Part shown: positions 22,788 through 24,742 of the stretch, piece by piece
How positions within the stretch are numbered: the first letter of the stretch is position 1
Layout: every line of letters starts with the position of its first letter
Source: Puniceicoccales bacterium
GTDB taxonomy: Bacteria; Verrucomicrobiota; Verrucomicrobiia; Opitutales; UBA953
Direction of reading: 5' to 3'
NCBI GenBank assembly: GCA_031289285.1
Contig: JAITPT010000087.1
Coordinates: 1-24,742, forward strand
Length of the DNA: 24,742 nucleotides
Made by a program: the position numbers and the translations under genes
The notes under the pieces: model-generated
Seen by the model: only the letters and a program-made list of their open reading frames with translations
Database searches by the model: none
What the model was told of the DNA's origin: nothing

Positions 22788-23837
22788 ATGCAACAGCAAC
22801 TTGCCAACATCCTCGCCGAGGCCACCGCCGCCGCGCCCGCCATCGCCGCCCGCCCCGATTTTGAAGCCTTCAAAGCGCGTGTCGCCGGCCCCAACGGCAC
22901 GCTCACCGCCGCTATGAAGAGCATGGCCGCCGTCCCCAAAGCAGACAAACCCGCCGCCGGCAAGCTCCTCAACCAGACCAAGGGCGAGCTTGAGAAACTC
23001 TTCGCAGCGACGCTTGCCCGCGTCGAGCAAAACGAAATCGCCGCCCGCCTCGGCCCGCCGATTGACCCCTCGTTGCCCTCGCCCGACGACGAGGCAGGCT
23101 CGCTCCACCCGCTCACCCAAGTCCGCGAGGAGGTTTGCGGCGTCTTCCGCAAACTCGGTTTCACCGTCGCCGACGGCCCCGAAATCGAGACCGAGTGGTT
23201 CTGCTTCGACGCGCTGAACACGCCCGCCAGCCACCCCGCACGTGACATGCAAGACACGCTGTTCTTCCCCGCCGCCACGCGCTGCCCCGACGCCCCGAAA
23301 CACGCCTCCGAAGCCTACCTGCTGCGCTCGCACACCTCCTCCGTGCAGATACGCACCATGCTCAAACAGCCGCCGCCCGTGCGCATTGTCGCGCCCGGGC
23401 GTTGCTTCCGCCGCGACACCGCCGACGCCACCCACAGCGCAAACTTCCACCAAATCGAGGGCTTGTGGGCGGACAAAAACGTCACCCTGCGCGACCTCAA
23501 AAGCATCCTCGACTTTTTTGTCCGCGAGATGTTCGGCAGCAGTGCGCAAATCCGCCTGCGCCCAAGTTTTTTCCCCTTCACCGAACCGAGCTTCGAGATG
23601 GATTTGAAGTCGCCCAACCTCGGACGCCTCAGCGACCGCTGGCTCGAAATCATGGGTTGCGGCCTCGTCAACCCCAAGGTCTTTGAGAACGTCGGCATTG
23701 ACCCCGCACAATGGACGGGCCTCGCCTTCGGCGTCGGGCTGGAGCGCATCGCCATGCTCCTGCACGGCATAGACGACATCCGCCATTTTTACGCCAACGA
23801 CCTGCGCTTCCTGCGCCAGTTCGCATCCGCCGTATGA
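22788..23837 (+). CDS. pheS: Phenylalanine--tRNA ligase alpha subunit
   Basis: 349 residues, the usual length. It charges tRNA-Phe with phenylalanine as a heterotetramer with PheT. An N-terminal helical hairpin (about 1-90) binds tRNA. The class II catalytic domain shows HPLTQVREEVCGVFRKLGF, DGPEIETEWFCFDALNTPAS, HPARDMQDTLFF, LLRSHTSSVQIRTM, APGRCFRRDTADATHSANFH (motif 2 with the conserved Arg), FPFTEPSFEMD, MGCGLVNPKV and GLAFGVGLERIAML (motif 3). The ATG at 22788 was chosen from the family start; the frame is open far upstream but unconserved. pheT does not follow, so the two subunit genes are split, unlike the common pheST operon. No attenuator or T-box was seen. Confidence 0.97.
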   Translation: MQQQLANILAEATAAAPAIAARPDFEAFKARVAGPNGTLTAAMKSMAAVPKADKPAAGKLLNQTKGELEKLFAATLARVEQNEIAARLGPPIDPSLPSPDDEAGSLHPLTQVREEVCGVFRKLGFTVADGPEIETEWFCFDALNTPASHPARDMQDTLFFPAATRCPDAPKHASEAYLLRSHTSSVQIRTMLKQPPPVRIVAPGRCFRRDTADATHSANFHQIEGLWADKNVTLRDLKSILDFFVREMFGSSAQIRLRPSFFPFTEPSFEMDLKSPNLGRLSDRWLEIMGCGLVNPKVFENVGIDPAQWTGLAFGVGLERIAMLLHGIDDIRHFYANDLRFLRQFASAV

Positions 23838-23916
23838 CGCGCCGCCACGCCACGCCGCCAAAAAAACGCCACCGCCAACCGCCACCGCCAACCGCCACAC
23901 CACTGCTAAACGTGCT

Positions 23917-24573
23917 ATGAGTTTCCAAATCGCCCGCGCCACACTCGGCCCCTACGACACAAACGCCTACCTGCTCATTGACGGCGACACCAAGCATTGC
24001 GCCCTCGTGGACACGCCGCCGGGTGCCGCCGAAACGCTTCGGCCCGAAATCGAGCGGCGCGGTCTCACGCTCGACGCCCTCTTGCTCACGCACGGGCACT
24101 GGGACCACATCGCCGACGCACACGCCTTCGCGGGCGACGGCGTGAAAATCTACGCCCACCGCGCCGACATCGCTTGCTACGAGACGCCGGAGCGTTTTGC
24201 CCCGTGGTATATGGCCTCGGTGCCCGGGCTTACGGAGGAAGATTTCCAGCCCGTGCAAGTCACCGATTGGGTTGACGAGGGCGACACCTTCACGCTTTTG
24301 GGCGAAACATTTGAGGTGCGGCATGTCCCTGGGCATTGTCCGGGCAACGTCCTTTTCTACTGCCCGCAGCGCGAGCTTGCGTTTCCGGGCGACGCGATTT
24401 TTGCGGGCAGTGTCGGGCGCAGTGATTTGCCCGGTGGCGATTGGAAACAGCTTGAGACCTCGATACGTGGGCGCATCTACACCCTCCCTGCCCCCACCGT
24501 CCTCTACCCGGGTCACGGCGAACCCACCAGCGTCCGCGACGAAAAAGAAAGCAACCCCTACGTGCGCGAATAA
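23917..24573 (+). CDS. Metallo-beta-lactamase-fold hydrolase (glyoxalase II-like)
   Basis: 218 residues. Metal ligands are in THGHWDH (about residues 58-64), HVPGHCPGN (His about 138), FPGDAIFAGSVGRSDLPGG (Asp about 158) and PGHGEPT (His near 202). The combination with GSVGRSD is typical of the glyoxalase II/YcbL-like group that hydrolyses thioesters such as S-lactoylglutathione, or related substrates, using two Zn ions. No signal peptide, so cytoplasmic. It starts with the ATG at 23917, 79 bases after pheS on the same strand, with a short CCGCCAAC repeat between them, so cotranscription is possible. Its TAA lies within the first bases of the inverted repeat at 24570. Confidence 0.92.
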   Translation: MSFQIARATLGPYDTNAYLLIDGDTKHCALVDTPPGAAETLRPEIERRGLTLDALLLTHGHWDHIADAHAFAGDGVKIYAHRADIACYETPERFAPWYMASVPGLTEEDFQPVQVTDWVDEGDTFTLLGETFEVRHVPGHCPGNVLFYCPQRELAFPGDAIFAGSVGRSDLPGGDWKQLETSIRGRIYTLPAPTVLYPGHGEPTSVRDEKESNPYVRE

Positions 24574-24742
24574 CCCTAAAAACGGCGGTTGGAGGGGAAG
24601 TATTGCGAGAAGATGTTGTGGCAGATGCGCTTTGTGGATTTGTGAAGGCGCACCTGTTGGTGCGTCGAACAAAGCCACGAAGTGCAGATGCCATAACAGC
24701 TTCCGCAAGACGACCCGATTCAACTGCCGTTTTTAGGATTAT
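24570..24742. repeat. 173-bp long inverted repeat reaching the window end (MITE-like)
   Basis: Arms 24570-24591 and 24721-24742 match as reverse complements except at two positions (they share CCTAAAAACGGC). The interior also pairs imperfectly from both sides (for example TTGTGGCAGATGC on the left with the complement of GCAGATGCCATAAC on the right), around a centre GGCGCACC/GGTGCG. The whole can form one long hairpin. No gene inside. The right arm ends exactly at the window edge, so its true end cannot be judged. The left arm supplies the stop codon of the hydrolase gene. Confidence 0.75.

Noticed and set aside
22704..23942. Minus-strand open frame of 412 codons opposite pheS
   Set aside because: Antisense shadow of pheS, which has all class II synthetase motifs.

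Overview
The window looks like a chromosomal segment of a high-GC Gram-negative bacterium, most likely of the Planctomycetota-Verrucomicrobiota-Chlamydiota group (my best guess is Verrucomicrobiota, Opitutales-like). The outer-membrane pore (secretin), the LptF/LptG-type lipopolysaccharide exporter and the O-antigen/polysaccharide-type ABC exporter indicate an outer membrane. The GH106-like rhamnosidase end, the di-heme protein with a hydrazine-synthase-alpha-like region and the near absence of Shine-Dalgarno sequences fit that group. The assignment is inference; there is no rRNA or tRNA marker here.

Layout. 1-397: the 3' end of a large glycoside hydrolase (+). 398-1174: non-coding, filled with three repeat elements. 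1175-5455 (-): a 1426-residue secretin with about ten NolW-type modules. 5603-7165 (+): the GTPase Der. 7327-8016 (-): an unknown secreted protein, divergent from 8178-9053 (+), an FKBP-type prolyl isomerase. 9195-9672 (+): a RelB/RelE-type toxin-antitoxin pair between two identical 35-bp repeats. 9789-10697 (+): a FecR-domain periplasmic protein followed by a clear intrinsic terminator. 10882-12183 (+): MurA. 12184-15403: a repeat-rich island with a MITE-like element, dispersed and tandem copies of one repeat family (144-bp period), and two damaged minus-strand genes. 15404-17073 (-): an ABC exporter ATPase and permease. 17195-19966 (-): the di-heme propeller protein. 20053-20212: palindromic short repeats. 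20268-22682 (-): an LptF/LptG family permease and a BioD/DRTGG ATPase. 22788-23837 (+): pheS. 23917-24573 (+): a metallo-beta-lactamase-fold hydrolase. 24570-24742: another long inverted repeat reaching the window end.

How it fits together. Most protein genes are housekeeping or cell-envelope functions (cell wall precursor synthesis, LPS and polysaccharide export, outer-membrane pore, periplasmic folding). They do not form one obvious pathway. The striking property is the density of short, non-autonomous, palindrome-bearing repeats between genes: at least six distinct families. One family carries a small hairpin plus T-run reading on the minus strand. All ten full copies have the same orientation, and several lie just downstream of minus-strand genes, so it may act as a portable terminator. 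No CRISPR array, prophage, transposase or integrase was seen. I did not find a convincing new multi-gene system; the best leads are the iterated secretin and the repeat families.
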